This document shows, piece by piece, positions 23,321 to 34,919 of a DNA stretch of 64,000 nucleotides (the stretch's first letter is position 1; every line of letters starts with the position of its first letter). The notes under the pieces were generated by a model. That model searched no databases, was not told the origin of the DNA, and saw only the letters and a list, made by a program, of their open reading frames with translations. Both the position numbers and the translations under genes were made by a program. Source of the stretch: Bathymodiolus brooksi (lineage: Eukaryota > Mollusca > Bivalvia > Mytilida > Modiolidae); NCBI GenBank assembly GCA_963680875.1, contig OY804578.1, positions 27,388,448 through 27,452,447 of the forward strand, given 5' to 3'.

Positions 23321-25955
23321 ACCTATAATCTGCAATTCTTCCTAAACTTCTCGATGGATTTCTTGGACTAGATTTCAACAAGCTTCAGATATTAGTTTAA
23401 TACTAAATGCCATTATTCACATCCTGTTACAATTGTCAGCATTATTTTCTTCACAAGTTCGAAGGAGGGAGTGGTATGTATTTGTTAACTTTCACTGACT
23501 GTACTTGCTGAAATCTGTTTTAACAAGATTTGTTGAATTGGTTTGATACAAGTGTTAATGAATATATTTTATGTCTCTAGTCAATAGGGCAGTATCAGTA
23601 TATTGAAGTTGTGTAGTGTAATGCTTTACCTGCATATGAAGTAGTCGTTTATGCCACTCTTGGATGCAGGGTTCAAACATCTGCAAACGATGCCATGGGT
23701 TACCACCATCAGTTCTAGCCTTCTGAGCACCATCAACCCTTTCACAACTAAGCCCATCACAATAGAGTATAATGGGGAAAGGATTCCCATCTGATTTGGC
23801 TGGAACGTACTTCTTGTATATGTCCAGTAATTCAATCACCTCAGCTGTTTTTGTTTCATCTTTTTGTACAATACCAAGAGGAACCTGTAAAAACATATTC
23901 AGTATATGACATATATGTATTCTTTTCACCTTATCTTGGGACAATCAACAACTACTTGATATCTATATATTATAATGTTGTTGTTGTCTGGTAATATGTC
24001 GAATAGTTTCCAAGTCTGATCATATCTTCCTGACGTGACCGCGAAGGGAAAATATGTAATCAGACAAGGAAACGTTTGGCATGTTACCAGATGATGTCAA
24101 CATTATTGTCATTATTATACTGAATGTCATTGCTTGTTATAATGGTTACAGATAAAGCAATATTACCTAGGTAATATTACTTTTTGACCACTGATATTGT
24201 CAATATGCACTAATAATATAGAAATAAATATCACTGTAGAAACTTACATGAAGTATAATATTGTATTACAAAATACACACTCTTCACAAAAGCATACATG
24301 TAATATTTGGAATTGTTATACACATATGATGCATGTAGTGACGCATCAGCTATATTGCAAGACTATTTCAGCTTATATCAAAGAAACAGAAAATTAAATT
24401 TATGCTCTGCAAGAATTTATTAATCTCAAACAGTGCAGGAACTTATATAATTGTCTAAACAACAGTGATAAAGTATTTCAATGTAAATGAATCCCCATCC
24501 TCTCCCCTAAGTTAAAAAAAATACATTGTACTTACAATATCGTTTTTTAATACAGACTCTGTAGAGTGTGCATGTGGTATGCTCCAGACCACACAATCTT
24601 TCAGTTCTTTGAAAGCTGCCATGTGAGTTGAAAGTACTCTTTTTATCATGATGGCCAGTTCTTCTTTTTATTAGCCTTTCATCCTCCTCACTAACTATAA
24701 AAGCCGTGATGGGAATATTCCTTACAGCATCTGCCGAGGGCAAATCATTGCTTAGATTTACTGTTATTACTCTGTCTTTGGTGGCATATGCTTGAACCAT
24801 ATTCAAAATTGTGTTCTCTTTTCCTCTAAAGTGATGACGAAGACCTTTTTTCTGATTAACATTGTCAAATGTTATATCGAAATAGGCATAATCTTCAATA
24901 TCTGTGGACATCTCCTCTGAGAATAGAATAGTTTCCTCTGTTGTGCCTATAATGTATGAAATAATCGGTATTTAACGGTATACATGTACACGTTTTAAAA
25001 ATCAATGAAAAGGGGCAAAAAATGTAAATGATAGTATCAGTTTCATTTCTCTGTTACAAAACATGAAAATATTTTGGTAGGATAACGAAAATGAGTATAA
25101 AATATGCATGCCAATTATGTCCCGAAAGTTACTGGCACAAAAGTTAGAGAAATCTGCTGTGCCCTCTCAGAGGAATGTCATGTTATATTGTTGATACACT
25201 ATATTGCATGGGTTCATTTAGGTAAACCCAAAAACTCGGCCAAACAGGTAGGATGGACGACAAGGGTAACACTATATGCTCCTTCCACATTAGTGAGTGG
25301 GGCATGAAATTAGGCAGTGAAGCATACTGAAAATTAAATGTTTATTTTATTTATATGAAGAAAAAAAAACCAGGTAATCACCGATAACAAAGTTTGCCTT
25401 GTCCCCTTCATTGACTCAATAACAACAGCACAGTCATACAGATTAAGTCAGTGAAGCATGAAATTTAGGTCTCAGTGACCTAATTCTTGTTGGATGCCTT
25501 CCTCCTCACTCAGATACATCTGCATGTAAGATTACATGATCCTATATAGTACCAAAGATATGAACTCGGATGTAAAATTTAATGAAGTGTGGATACATGG
25601 ATGTGGGTAATAGAATAGTCCTCCTCTACCTCGTAGAGACGAACTAAAAATATTGATTCAGCTTCAAAGCCAAAAACACTGCAGTTATAGAAAGTTCCAT
25701 ACTTTTTGGTTCAAGATCCTCTGATTGCAGTTCCTGCAGCTGACTACTGATGGTATCTGACTGGTCATCTGATATCTGTGAGATAGTGTCCATCACTTCT
25801 TCATGCATTTCAAATTCAACATCCTCCCACAAGTCACCTTCTAGTTCTCCAACATTTCTCTCAGCTGTCAAAAACAAAACATCATTTCAGTGTCAATAAA
25901 TACATGTAATACAATGTACAAATGCTGTAACACTGAATACATGCATGTAAATGAC

Positions 25956-26031
25956 TAGTCAGAGATTCCTCTCCCACAGCAAGTAAAAAAAAATAAAACA
26001 AATTGTCAGACGGCAGAGGAATCTTGGACTA
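25956..26031. mobile_element. Palindromic mini-element P2 (76 bp) with 9-bp duplication
   Basis: Inverted ends TAGTC-GAGATTCCTCT and AGAGGAATCTTGGACTA around an A-rich loop. It is flanked on both sides by GTAAATGAC (25947–25955 and 26032–26040), an exact 9-bp target duplication. It lies in intron 3 of the DUF6589 gene. A 9-bp duplication is typical of Mutator-like elements. Confidence 0.88.
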
Positions 26032-26569
26032 GTAAATGACACCATTTATCACTGTGAAAATTAAACTGTGTATTTTTTATAAGGAAACTATGAACAATAG
26101 TCTTGCATATAACATTAACAAATTAACAATTATAAAATTTACATTCACACGTACGTACCAACTGATACAGCATTCTTCCAGTTTATGACCTTTGTGTCAT
26201 AATCTTGTTTGTAGTTGTCAATATGCCTTCTTGTAGTATCAATGGACATTGATAATCCTAGTCTGTTAAATCCACCAAACACCTGCAAAAGTAATTTATA
26301 TATCAAACATTTATACATTTCTAAAATAAACATGTATGTCCTACATACATGTCAATCATGTCTTAACAATATAATAAACCCTCATGTGAAGTTTAGCTTA
26401 ATCAATAATGCATAGAGGTTTTACCAGCAAAACTGGACATTTGCAGAAAGTCAACGGAGAAGATAATGCCAGGCATTAAACAAGACACATCATGTATTTT
26501 TTCACGTCAGTTTTTAAAGAATGTACATACAAAGTGTACAGCACAATTTAATACTAATGTGTACATCTT

Positions 26570-26910
26570 TGGCAATGGATTATCTGTGTCACAAATGACC
26601 ACGGATATGTTCCACTTGTCGTAAGCACTTCCCGGTCCTTTCCTCATTCACGACTTATTACCAGATTTGTAGCTAGATTAACACGACGGGTGCCACTAGT
26701 GGAGCAGGAAATTACCCTTCCGAAGCACCTGAGTTCACCCCCGGTTTTTAGTGGGGTTCGTGTTACTCGATCTTTAGTTTTATATGTATGTTTTGTCGAT
26801 CGTTGTCCTTTTGTACTTTTTTCTTTAGGCCATTGTGTTGTCTGTTCTTCGATATACAGTTTCTGATTGCCCCTTTGGTATATTCAAACTCTTCTTGAAG
26901 ATAAATCCAG
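26570..26910 (+). repeat. Bivalve interspersed repeat R1, copy 1
   Basis: About 340 bp, plus orientation, with GTGCCACTAGTGGAGCAGGA, then CACCCCCGGTTTTTAGTGGG, and ending near CAAACTCTTCTTGA. Other copies: about 45,300 (+), 46,580 (−), 49,995 (−), 59,770 (−) and an interrupted one at 60,217 (−). Strongly similar repeats are known to me from mytilid sequence. It lies in intron 2 of the DUF6589 gene. No coding capacity. Confidence 0.75.
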
Positions 26911-27763
26911 ATCAGTTTCTTCATTAAATACAAAAATGCAGAATAAATGCTCAAAGCAGTTACTGGGTATGCATGCTACTATGTTTTACAGAGGACAAAT
27001 TAAAAAAATCATTATAGCTGGTGTGGATACTACCTTCCTCTTACATCCTCCCAGCCACATCATTAAGCTGTTCATCTGTTGAAAAACACTGCATCTGGTA
27101 GACCAGTGGAAAGCAATGATGCTCAGTATGGATCCTATCTGAGGTACCATTGAAATAATTTTTTCTCATTTGTTCTTGATTTTTGCCTTTTCTTAGATGT
27201 CAAAGATGCTGTTACAATTGACAGTAGTGCAGGACATATATCTTGAGCTTGTTTTATTACACTATTCCATTCAAAATTTATCAAAGAATGCACGTCAACA
27301 CTTTTCGATGTTGATTTAGCATACAGTTTTGCCTCGGAACGTACAATATCCTGCATAATGTGCACTGCTGCTGACCTAGCACTTTTGCTGCAATGAAGCA
27401 ACTGTCTCAACCCGGACAAATACCTCCCTTTTGCCATCTGCTGTACAGCATTCCCCAATTTTGTGTTGTTCACAGTTACCACTATCTAAAATGAAATTCA
27501 AATTCAAATCTTTATTTCTATATAAACATAAGTTTGTGACATTTCAGAAAGATAAAAGATAATAGTATTGATGGCTTAAGGTCTTATGTAGTTTTTGATT
27601 GAATATTTTTATTAGCAATGATTAGTACAAATACATTATGAATTTACCTCTGCACAAAACAAAAATGAAAGAAAAACATTTGTTCTCTTCTGAATACCTG
27701 TGTTTACGATTTATTTTGATCAAAAATTTCTCAGCCAACTGTTTACGTTATTTTAATAATAAT

Positions 27764-27814
27764 TAGTCCGAGATTCCTCTGCCGTCCGACGGCAGATAGA
27801 GGAATCTCGGACTA
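27764..27814. mobile_element. Palindromic mini-element P3 (51 bp) with 9-bp duplication
   Basis: Almost a pure hairpin: TAGTCCGAGATTCCTCTGCC meets its inverse with hardly any loop. AATAATAAT is on both sides (27755–27763 and 27815–27823); the sequence is simple, so on its own it would be weak evidence, but it matches the 9-bp pattern of P2. Intron 1 of the DUF6589 gene. Confidence 0.85.
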
Positions 27815-29164
27815 AATAATAATCTGATAGCACATTCTATATTTTTACATTACATTTTTTCTCAATATCATTCACAAAGTCATTTATTGCAAAGCAGTTC
27901 TTTAGCACTTTGTGATATTGAAAAACACAGTGTTAATAATTGGAAGTATGTGTTACTGAAAATTTGCTCAATGCACATAATATACTAGTCACTAGCTATT
28001 ATTAATGATGGTTTTATTTCACTATAGATTTTTTACTTTGTATCATTTGTTTTCTATCACAGTTGTTTTTCATGTTTTTTAGATTTTGTTCACAGGGTCT
28101 TGTCTTTACTTGGTATATGGGGGGTATTTTTTTAAATAAAGTTATAAATATAGAAATAGAAATAAGCTTATTAACCAAATCAGGGCCCCAGGAGGGCATA
28201 TACAAATAACCATCATGATTAATACACAACAACAAACTATATATATACCCTAAGACAAGCCACTTGTGATTTTGTTGCTTTTCATTTATTTATTAATTTA
28301 TTATTTTTGTATTACTATTATTACAGTTTTGTTGCTTTTTTTTGGGGGGGTGGTGTTAACTTACCCTTTTGCTTTTGACACTTTCACTCTTCGTCTGTTG
28401 TGGTGTCTTTAAAGGGGTTGTCACTATGGTTGTCTGCCTTTTTGAGAAGTATCTGGTGTGGGTTGGTGTAGGAGGTATTTTGCAACTATTGTATCCCCCT
28501 GCCAATTTCACCTTTCGAAATCTCGTCTCGGTTTCCTCAACCTGTGTCCGCTTGGCAGCCAAAGTTGTTATCAGCGAAGTGCAGTTGTTGCACACAAATA
28601 TATCTTTGTTTGGGGTTATTGTCACATCATATAAATTGTGCATAACCTCGGCAACACTTGTCCCAGTCCCTTTGAAACGTGTTCGTATATCCGTCCTGTG
28701 ATATCCTTTAGCTTTTTCCTCAAATTTCTCACCACAACATGCGCATTTCTGCATGTTTACATGTTTCATCCGGGAAATCACAATGAGAGATGATTTGCAT
28801 AAAATCACAATGGAAGATGATTTACATATATATATATGCAAATTATCTCCCATGATACATTGCGGTAATCGTAGTTTTCTCGTAGTCACGTGACAAATGT
28901 TTGAAAAATGGAAGACAAATGTCGAAATCATAGGTTCAAAGGCAAAATTGTGCTGTAATGGAGTGTAACACCACTTTCTGAGGGTAAGATGTTTATGAAT
29001 GAATAGAAAAATGATTGGTGAAGCGATTTATATAAGGGTTTATGATAGAAAATAAAATCCGATAGCCACGAAACGTGGAAATGTGCTGACCCAGAGTTGG
29101 AGAAGCAAATCCGTTGTTTTCCGTATGTATTGCGCTCTGACGTCAAACGGCTACAGCAACTCCA

Positions 29165-29200
29165 TAAAAGCCGTTAGACGACAGAGGAATCTCGGACTAC
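29165..29200. repeat. Half copy of the palindromic mini-element
   Basis: Only the right arm (GACAGAGGAATCTCGGACTA) is recognisable near 29,175–29,200; the left arm is absent. Confidence 0.5.
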
Positions 29201-29212
29201 TTTCATGGCATG

Positions 29213-29640
29213 GGGATAGTGTAACCCCTGGATTTAAACGAAATATTATTGTACCAAGAGTAAATGTTGACATAGAAGAATTGAAAAAGTTGGCTAATAT
29301 CGACATTAAGTTTTATTCAGTCGCCATTGAAATACAAGAAACTACCACCAATCCAGGCAACGAGCTGTTCAGAAGACATAAGTTTACTATCTATTGCCAC
29401 ATGGCCTGCTAACAGATTGGGATGGTCTGCATTGTGTCAAATGGTTTACAAAGAACTTTTCCAGGCAAATCTAGCGTTGTCTTTTTGCCGATGATCGACA
29501 TGGATCCAAGCGACATGATTTGTATATATTCCACCTTAAGCTTTGTTAAAAACCAACTAAGTCGGCAAACAGGAAGTAGGAATCTGATGGTTCCAAAAAC
29601 GCTTCCCACGATATGGCATACATATGTGAAGCTTGTGACC
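29213..29640 (+). pseudogene. Fragment of an uncharacterised multicopy invertebrate protein
   Basis: Two consecutive open stretches in the same frame, separated by a TAA at 29411: one ends near HKFTIYCHMAC, the next carries FPGKSSVVFLPMIDMDPSD and CIYSTLSFVKNQ. I recognise the FLPMIDMDPSD…CIYSTL pattern from large uncharacterised proteins repeated in mollusc and cnidarian genomes. I know no function. There is no start codon of its own and the frame degenerates after about 29,600, so it is a fragment. It might belong with the neighbouring DUF6589 gene (opposite strand) or be a separate insertion. Confidence 0.5.
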
Positions 29641-29760
29641 AAATATCAGATTTCTGCCATCAATAGTTGCTGAGAAAAATGTGACGAAACATATTTTGGA
29701 AGGACGGACAGAGGTAAAACAGTATACCCCCTCCCCCTTCGGGGACCGGGGGTATACTTC
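29641..29760 (+). repeat. Repeat tail with CCCCCTCCCCC hairpin, copy 1
   Basis: CAAATATCAGATTTCTGCCA, then GGACAGAGGTAAAACAGTAT, then a GC hairpin ATACCCCCTCCCCCTTCGGGG…GGGGGTAT. A second copy is at 33,856–33,985, and a hairpin-only variant is near 39,585–39,625. Confidence 0.6.
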
Positions 29761-29871
29761 AAAATTGTGTATATGATTATACTGTGAAATGTCAAGTCAA
29801 AATATATTTTTTTCTCCTGTCCAGCCAAATTTTTTTCTTCAAGATTCAGAATCAAAATAATTTTTAGGAAA

Positions 29872-31928
29872 ACTAGAGGCTCAGGTGAGCCTGTATCGCT
29901 CACCTGACATAAATAAGTCCTCTTAAGAATGTCTGCATGCTGAATACATCTAAGTTACTATTCAAATCCCATACTGCCATAGGGTTCTATGTTAAAACTA
30001 TGTCTGCTCATGGCAGCCATCTTGGATGGAGGTCGTGGTCACCGGACACAATTTTGAAAGTATACTACCCAAGGACCATCCATGCCATGTTTGCTTTAAA
30101 TTGGCTGACTGGTTTCAGAAGAGAAGACTTTTAAACAATTTTCCCATAGGGTCCTATGTTAAAACTATGTCTGCTGACGGCGGCCATTTTGAACCGAGAT
30201 CGGGATCACTGAACACAATTTTGGAAGTTGACCACCTAAGGACCATCGATGACATGTTTGCTATATTGGCTTACTAGTTTCAGAGGAGAAGATTTTAAAA
30301 TATTTTTTCCCATAGGGTCCTATGTTAAAACTACAGTATGTCTGCTGAAGGTGGCCATCTTGGATGGAGGTCAGGGTCACTGGACACAATTTTGAAAATT
30401 GACCACGTAAGGACCATCCATGCCATGTTTGCTTTAAATTGGCTTACTGGTTTCAGAGAAGAAGATTTTTAAATATATTTCCCATAGGGTCCTATGTTAA
30501 AACTATGTTTGCTGATGGATGCCATCTTGGATGGAGGTCGGGGTCACAGGACATAATTTTGAAAGTTGACCACCTAAGGACCATTCATCCCATGTTTGCT
30601 TCAAACTGACTTACTGGTTTCAGAGGAGAAGACTTTTAAACATTTTTTCCATAGGGTCCTATGTTAAAATTAAGTCGAGTCATGGTGGCCATCTTGAATT
30701 TCCGATCAGCAAACGATTCACAAGTTTAGTACAGGACCACCCAATGATCATTCCTGCAAAGCCACAATTCAATTGGCTTAGTGGTTTCTAACAAGATTTT
30801 TAAAATTTCGACCAATCAGAACACATTATAGGCCCTGGCAGCCATGTTGGATTTCCGATCAGCACCAAAAACACAAATCTTGTATATGACTATCCAATGA
30901 ACATTTCTGCCAAGTTTGGTTCAAATCTGTTTTGTGGTTTCAGAAACAAAGATGAAAATGTGAAATTCCCATAGGGTCCAATGTAAAATTAAGTCGAGTC
31001 ATGGTGGCCATCATGAATTTCCGATCAGCAAACGATTCACAAGTTTAGTACAGGACCACCCAATGATCATTCCTGCAAAGCCACAATTCAATTGGCTTAG
31101 TGGTTTCTAACAAGATTTTTAAAATTTCGACCAATCAGAACACATTATAGGCCCTGGCAGCCATGTTGGATTTCCGATCAGCACCAAAAACACAAATCTT
31201 GTATATGACTATCCAATGAACATTTCTGCCAAGTTTGGTTCAAATCTGTTTTGTGGTTTGAGAAACAAAGATGAAAATGTGAAATTCCCATAGGGTCCAA
31301 TGTTAAACTAAGTCGAGTCATGGCGGCCATCTTGAATTTCCGATTGGCAAGCGATTCACAAGTTTAGTACAGGACCACCCAATGATCATTCCTGCAAAGC
31401 CACAATTCAATTGGCTTAGAGGTTTCTAACAAGATTTTTAAAATTTCGACCAATCAGAACACATTATAGGCCCTGGCAGCCATGTTGGATTTCCGATCAG
31501 CACCAAAAACACAAATCTTGTATATGACCATCCAATGAACATTTCTGCCAAGTTTGGTTCAAATCTGTTTTGTGGTTTCAGAAACAAAGATGAAAATGTG
31601 AAATTCCCATAGGGTCCAATGTTAAACTAAGTCGAGTCATGGCGGCCATCTTGAATTTCCGATTGGCAAACGATTCACAAGTTTAGTACAGGACCACCCA
31701 ATGATCATTCCTGCAAAGTCACAATTCAATTGGCTTAGTGGTTTCAAATCAGCACCAAAAACACAAATCTGGTAGAGGACCATCCAGTGAACATTTCTGG
31801 CAAGTTTGGCTGATTTCTGTTCAGCGGTTTCAGAGAAGAAGATTTAAATGTGAAAAGCTAACGGACGGACGGACGACGGACGCTTACCCATGACAAAAGC
31901 TCACATGGCCTATGGCCAGGTGAGCTAA
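29872..31928 (+). mobile_element. Hairpin-ended repeat, copy H4, with 319-bp internal tandem
   Basis: Head ACTAGAGGCTCAGGTGAGCC with two nested hairpins (the second pairs CAGGTGAGC with GCTCACCTG). Tail AAGCTCACATGGCC/GGCCAGGTGAGCTAA. The interior starts with four units of about 170–185 bp, each with CCCATAGGGTCCTATGTTAA. Three and a half units of exactly 319 bp follow, beginning AAGTCGAGTCATGG at 30672, 30991, 31310 and 31629. ACGGACGGACGGACGACGG lies before the tail. No coding capacity. Confidence 0.82.
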
Positions 31929-32229
31929 AAAACATAAAATTAAAATTGAATAGCTTGAGGGGTAAATTGATAAAAAAAAATTGCAAGACCAAAATGGTTC
32001 TCCCATATACCAACAAAAAACGAAATAAAACTGTGGTCATAAGAAAGTCCCACGAGAAAATCTTTCCTTCAAAATAAGACTTTTTTTTATTTCTCTAAAC
32101 TGAATTTGTGCAAACTATTTCACTTATAATGAATTATATTTCTTTTTTAAATAAAGCTCATTTTTCTAGATGAATGTATAACCATCTGTCTTTACTCTGT
32201 TTTTATTAAATCACTTGTCTTTATTACAG

Positions 32230-32493
32230 GACTTTGATCGGATTGTCCTTGATGAGGTAGTGTTGGGGGTTGCTCGAATGTTTCGAGAGGAACTTGTAGT
32301 AATGCCCCATGATGAGGATTACAACAAATCCAATAGGTATGCAGCCTACCGCCAGTATACCATTGGGGCACATGGCCGACTTGGGGCTGGGGTCAGACGT
32401 GTGATCCCAAGCTGTTGTACTTGGAAAATTAGGGACAAGTATCCTGATCTATATGGACAATACAAGGGTTTCATTCCTAGACGATTTAATTAA
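32230..32493 (+). CDS. 3'-terminal exon with P2X7-type cytoplasmic domain (partial gene)
   Basis: Exon opens after the acceptor TTTATTACAG and runs 87 codons to a TAA. The end of the protein ([32 protein letters not shown] and [10 protein letters not shown]) matches the conserved end of the P2RX7 intracellular domain. In vertebrates that domain is the cytoplasmic ballast of the P2X7 ATP-gated channel; in invertebrates it occurs alone in many multicopy proteins without the channel. The upstream exon with the CxC…MPT…CC half is not seen: the space to the left is filled by H4. No lesion lies in this exon. Function outside P2X7 is unknown. Confidence 0.8.
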   Translation, partial: DFDRIVLDEVVLGVARMFREELVVMPHDEDYNKSNRYAAYRQYTIGAHGRLGAGVRRVIPSCCTWKIRDKYPDLYGQYKGFIPRRFN

Positions 32494-32539
32494 AACTTGT
32501 TCATGAAATATTTTTTATTTTATCCCATATACCCTATAA

Positions 32540-32690
32540 TGATAAAGTTTACCACTTGCTTCCCTATGGTCGGTGGTTGTCCGGGTACTCTGGCTTCCTT
32601 CACCACTAAAACTGGTCGCCATGATATAGCTGAAATATTGCTGAAAGTGGCGTTAAAACACCAAAAATATAAAATAAATCAACCCTAATG
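32540..32690 (+). mobile_element. SINE fragment S3 (3' half)
   Basis: Plus-strand copy of the S1/S2 family lacking the tRNA head. It contains ACTAAAACTGGTCGCCATGA and the tail GATATAGCTGAAATATTGCT, then GGCGTTAAAACACC. Lies between the P2X7-domain exon and the converging gene at 33,191. Confidence 0.8.
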
Positions 32691-33855
32691 AGTTGTTAAT
32701 TTCACAAGTTGGTCAGTTGGAATTGTAAATTTAATTTGAAAGTTTTGCCATCTTATTATTATTTTTTGTTCTATCAGCACTGACAATTTCTTCTAAAATG
32801 GACTGACAGTCTTTTATATAATTCAAAACCAAACTTGGCAGAGATGTTTTCTATGAGGTCCAACACAAGAGTTGTTACTTTTGTGCAGATTCGTCAAAAA
32901 ACATAGCCACCATGTGACTTTGAAAATTCTAATTGGTCGATTTTCAAGAAACTTCTCAAGAACCGCTGAAGGGATTGAATTGAAATCTGGTATATATGTT
33001 CCTATGAATGTCTTTAACATGTGTTGTTACTGTTTGCACCATTTGAAAATTCAAAATGGCCACCAGCTATCATTATTGTGCATTGGACAATTTGTAATGG
33101 CCATTATCCTGACTTGGGTACTTTTCTGCTCTAAATGTGCAGAACTTCTGTTAGACCAGGAAAAACAAAGAGTGACAATCTAAATTTATTTTATGCCACA
33201 ATATAGTCAATTGTTTTGTCTTCGTCTTCAAATCTGGATTTCTTAGATGCTACAATATCATCCCGAGTTGGAGGTTGTGGAATTGGTGCAAGATGGACCG
33301 AGATTCTTCTGGGATCATCTACTTCCAACTGCACATGTTAATTCATTCCTTCATTATCTTGCAGTCTCATACAAATGATGACCCTTAATAGTCTTGGAAC
33401 ATAGGAATATAACTTGTCAGCTTTAACAGGCTGCACAGACCATCTAGCTGTCTTTTTGTTGTAACTTCTCTGCCACCTGAAGTAAGAAAAATACATACAA
33501 TGTAATTCACAAGAATAAAACAATAGAATTGAGATTATGATCTATGGAGCCCTAACTTTCAATTCAAGATGAATATCTCGAATGTATAGTGAATGACAAA
33601 CCAAACATATCATTACAAGTCCACTTTATGAAGGATTTGAGTGATTTGTAGACAGATTTTAGGTTGTGGTCATCCCTCAAGAAGTTCTACGGCAGGCATC
33701 ACGAGCTGGTCAATGGTTTACAGGGTGTCTGTTACCCAAATCAGACCTGATCTTCATTTGTTGTTGATGTCTTTCCCTTCATCGGATGGGACTTCTACCG
33801 GACTTGACCATAGACAACACAGCAGGTTTGCGACTTTCGATTGACCCTTCTGAAG

Positions 33856-33985
33856 CCTATGATCAAATATCAGATTGCTGCCATAAATAATTACTGAGAA
33901 AAATGTTATGAACATCTTGGGACGAACGGATGGACAGAGGTAAAACATTATACCCCCTCCCCCTTCCAGTGGAGTGGGGGTATAA
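33856..33985 (+). repeat. Repeat tail with CCCCCTCCCCC hairpin, copy 2
   Basis: CAAATATCAGATTGCTGCCA, then GGACAGAGGTAAAACATTAT, then ACCCCCTCCCCCTTCCAGTG…GTGGGGGTAT. Matches 29,641–29,760. The sequence to its left (33,620–33,855) appears to be the body of the same repeat, but I see no second copy of that body here. Confidence 0.6.
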
Positions 33986-34919
33986 TAAAGCTCCTATGAC
34001 ATATGATCATGCATGGTTCTGTTATTAGGACAAAATTTCAAGTATGTAAGTTACAACTGAAACATATGAAATTAACATGACAAACCGCAGAGTGAAGTTG
34101 AGGCTAGGTTCAAAATCTCCATCGTCGGAATCATCACCAACATTACTGCCCTCTTCAGTAATATCTATTGAGAGACTGTAAGAATAAAAAATAATTGTTT
34201 ATTACAGTGTATGTGTATAATATCGAAACAAATTTTGCTATATGGTTCTGATGTGCAGCTGTAATCTGTATAACGAAAAAGCTTTTCAAAATAATATTAA
34301 ATCTATATACATGTATCCAGCACACATCTACACAACCCAATATAAAGAGACAAAATTACATCAAAGTTCCAGGAAAAAATTTGGTGCGCCAGACGTGCGT
34401 CAATTCTGTCCCAGTTTGGTTTCATTCCCGTAAGTAGCTAAAGAGGACTGGCCATTTCAGCTTGTGGATTGATGAAAATGTAACGATGACGCAGAAGCCA
34501 ACATGATCCCTATATAATATAGCTACTAGTAGTATCACTATGCAAGCCACAATAATTAATAGGAAACTGTTATACGAGTGACTGTGTTGAACAATATTGA
34601 CAATGTTACCTATAAACATAATGTAGAATATGTCTAATCTTTAACAAAATGAACATACTCAAATGGGTTCACAAATGAACTCGATTTCTCCAGTTTCATC
34701 CGTTTCGTTGAAATGTGATGGCTGCTCATTTCTTCTACTCTAGAATTACCTTGGTCAGAATATCTAAATCAAAAGTACAAATATCAATCACTACAAAATC
34801 ACATTTGTCTGAAATTACCAGTTTTTGTAGTAATTTTTTAACCTAAAAAATGTAGATAATTTTACAAAAACCTGCATGATTTTAACACAGACATGGGCCA
34901 TCGGTCTACTGTTCAATTC

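Larger units (their letters stand above)
21880..28754 (-). pseudogene. DUF6589 protein with embedded PHD finger, seven exons, three lesions
   Basis: Exons (minus): 28754–28365, 27485–27034, 26282–26159, 25864–25703, 24946–24536, 23884–23630, 23088–21880. All junctions are GT–AG with matching phases. Exon 1 starts MQKCACCGEKFEEKA and carries a paired-cysteine finger (CACC, later CNNC). Exon 6 has the DUF6589 signature YCDGLSCERVDGAQKAR. Exon 7 has GTLYNIKQVFYHRGVSHN and then a PHD finger (CVC, CFNKNC, WFHLEC, WFCSDIC). Lesions: one-base frameshifts near 27,160 and 24,673 (A-runs), and an in-frame TAG at 22675–22677 inside the PHD finger. AATAAA (minus) at 21860–21865 follows the stop. DUF6589 has no known activity. 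PHD fingers often read histone tails. Multicopy behaviour in invertebrates and fungi suggests a mobile origin, which is inference. An ATG at 28769 is an alternative start. Confidence 0.85.

Noticed and set aside
28369..28701. 110-codon plus-strand frame
   Set aside because: Antisense to the first DUF6589 exon, which has splice and domain support.
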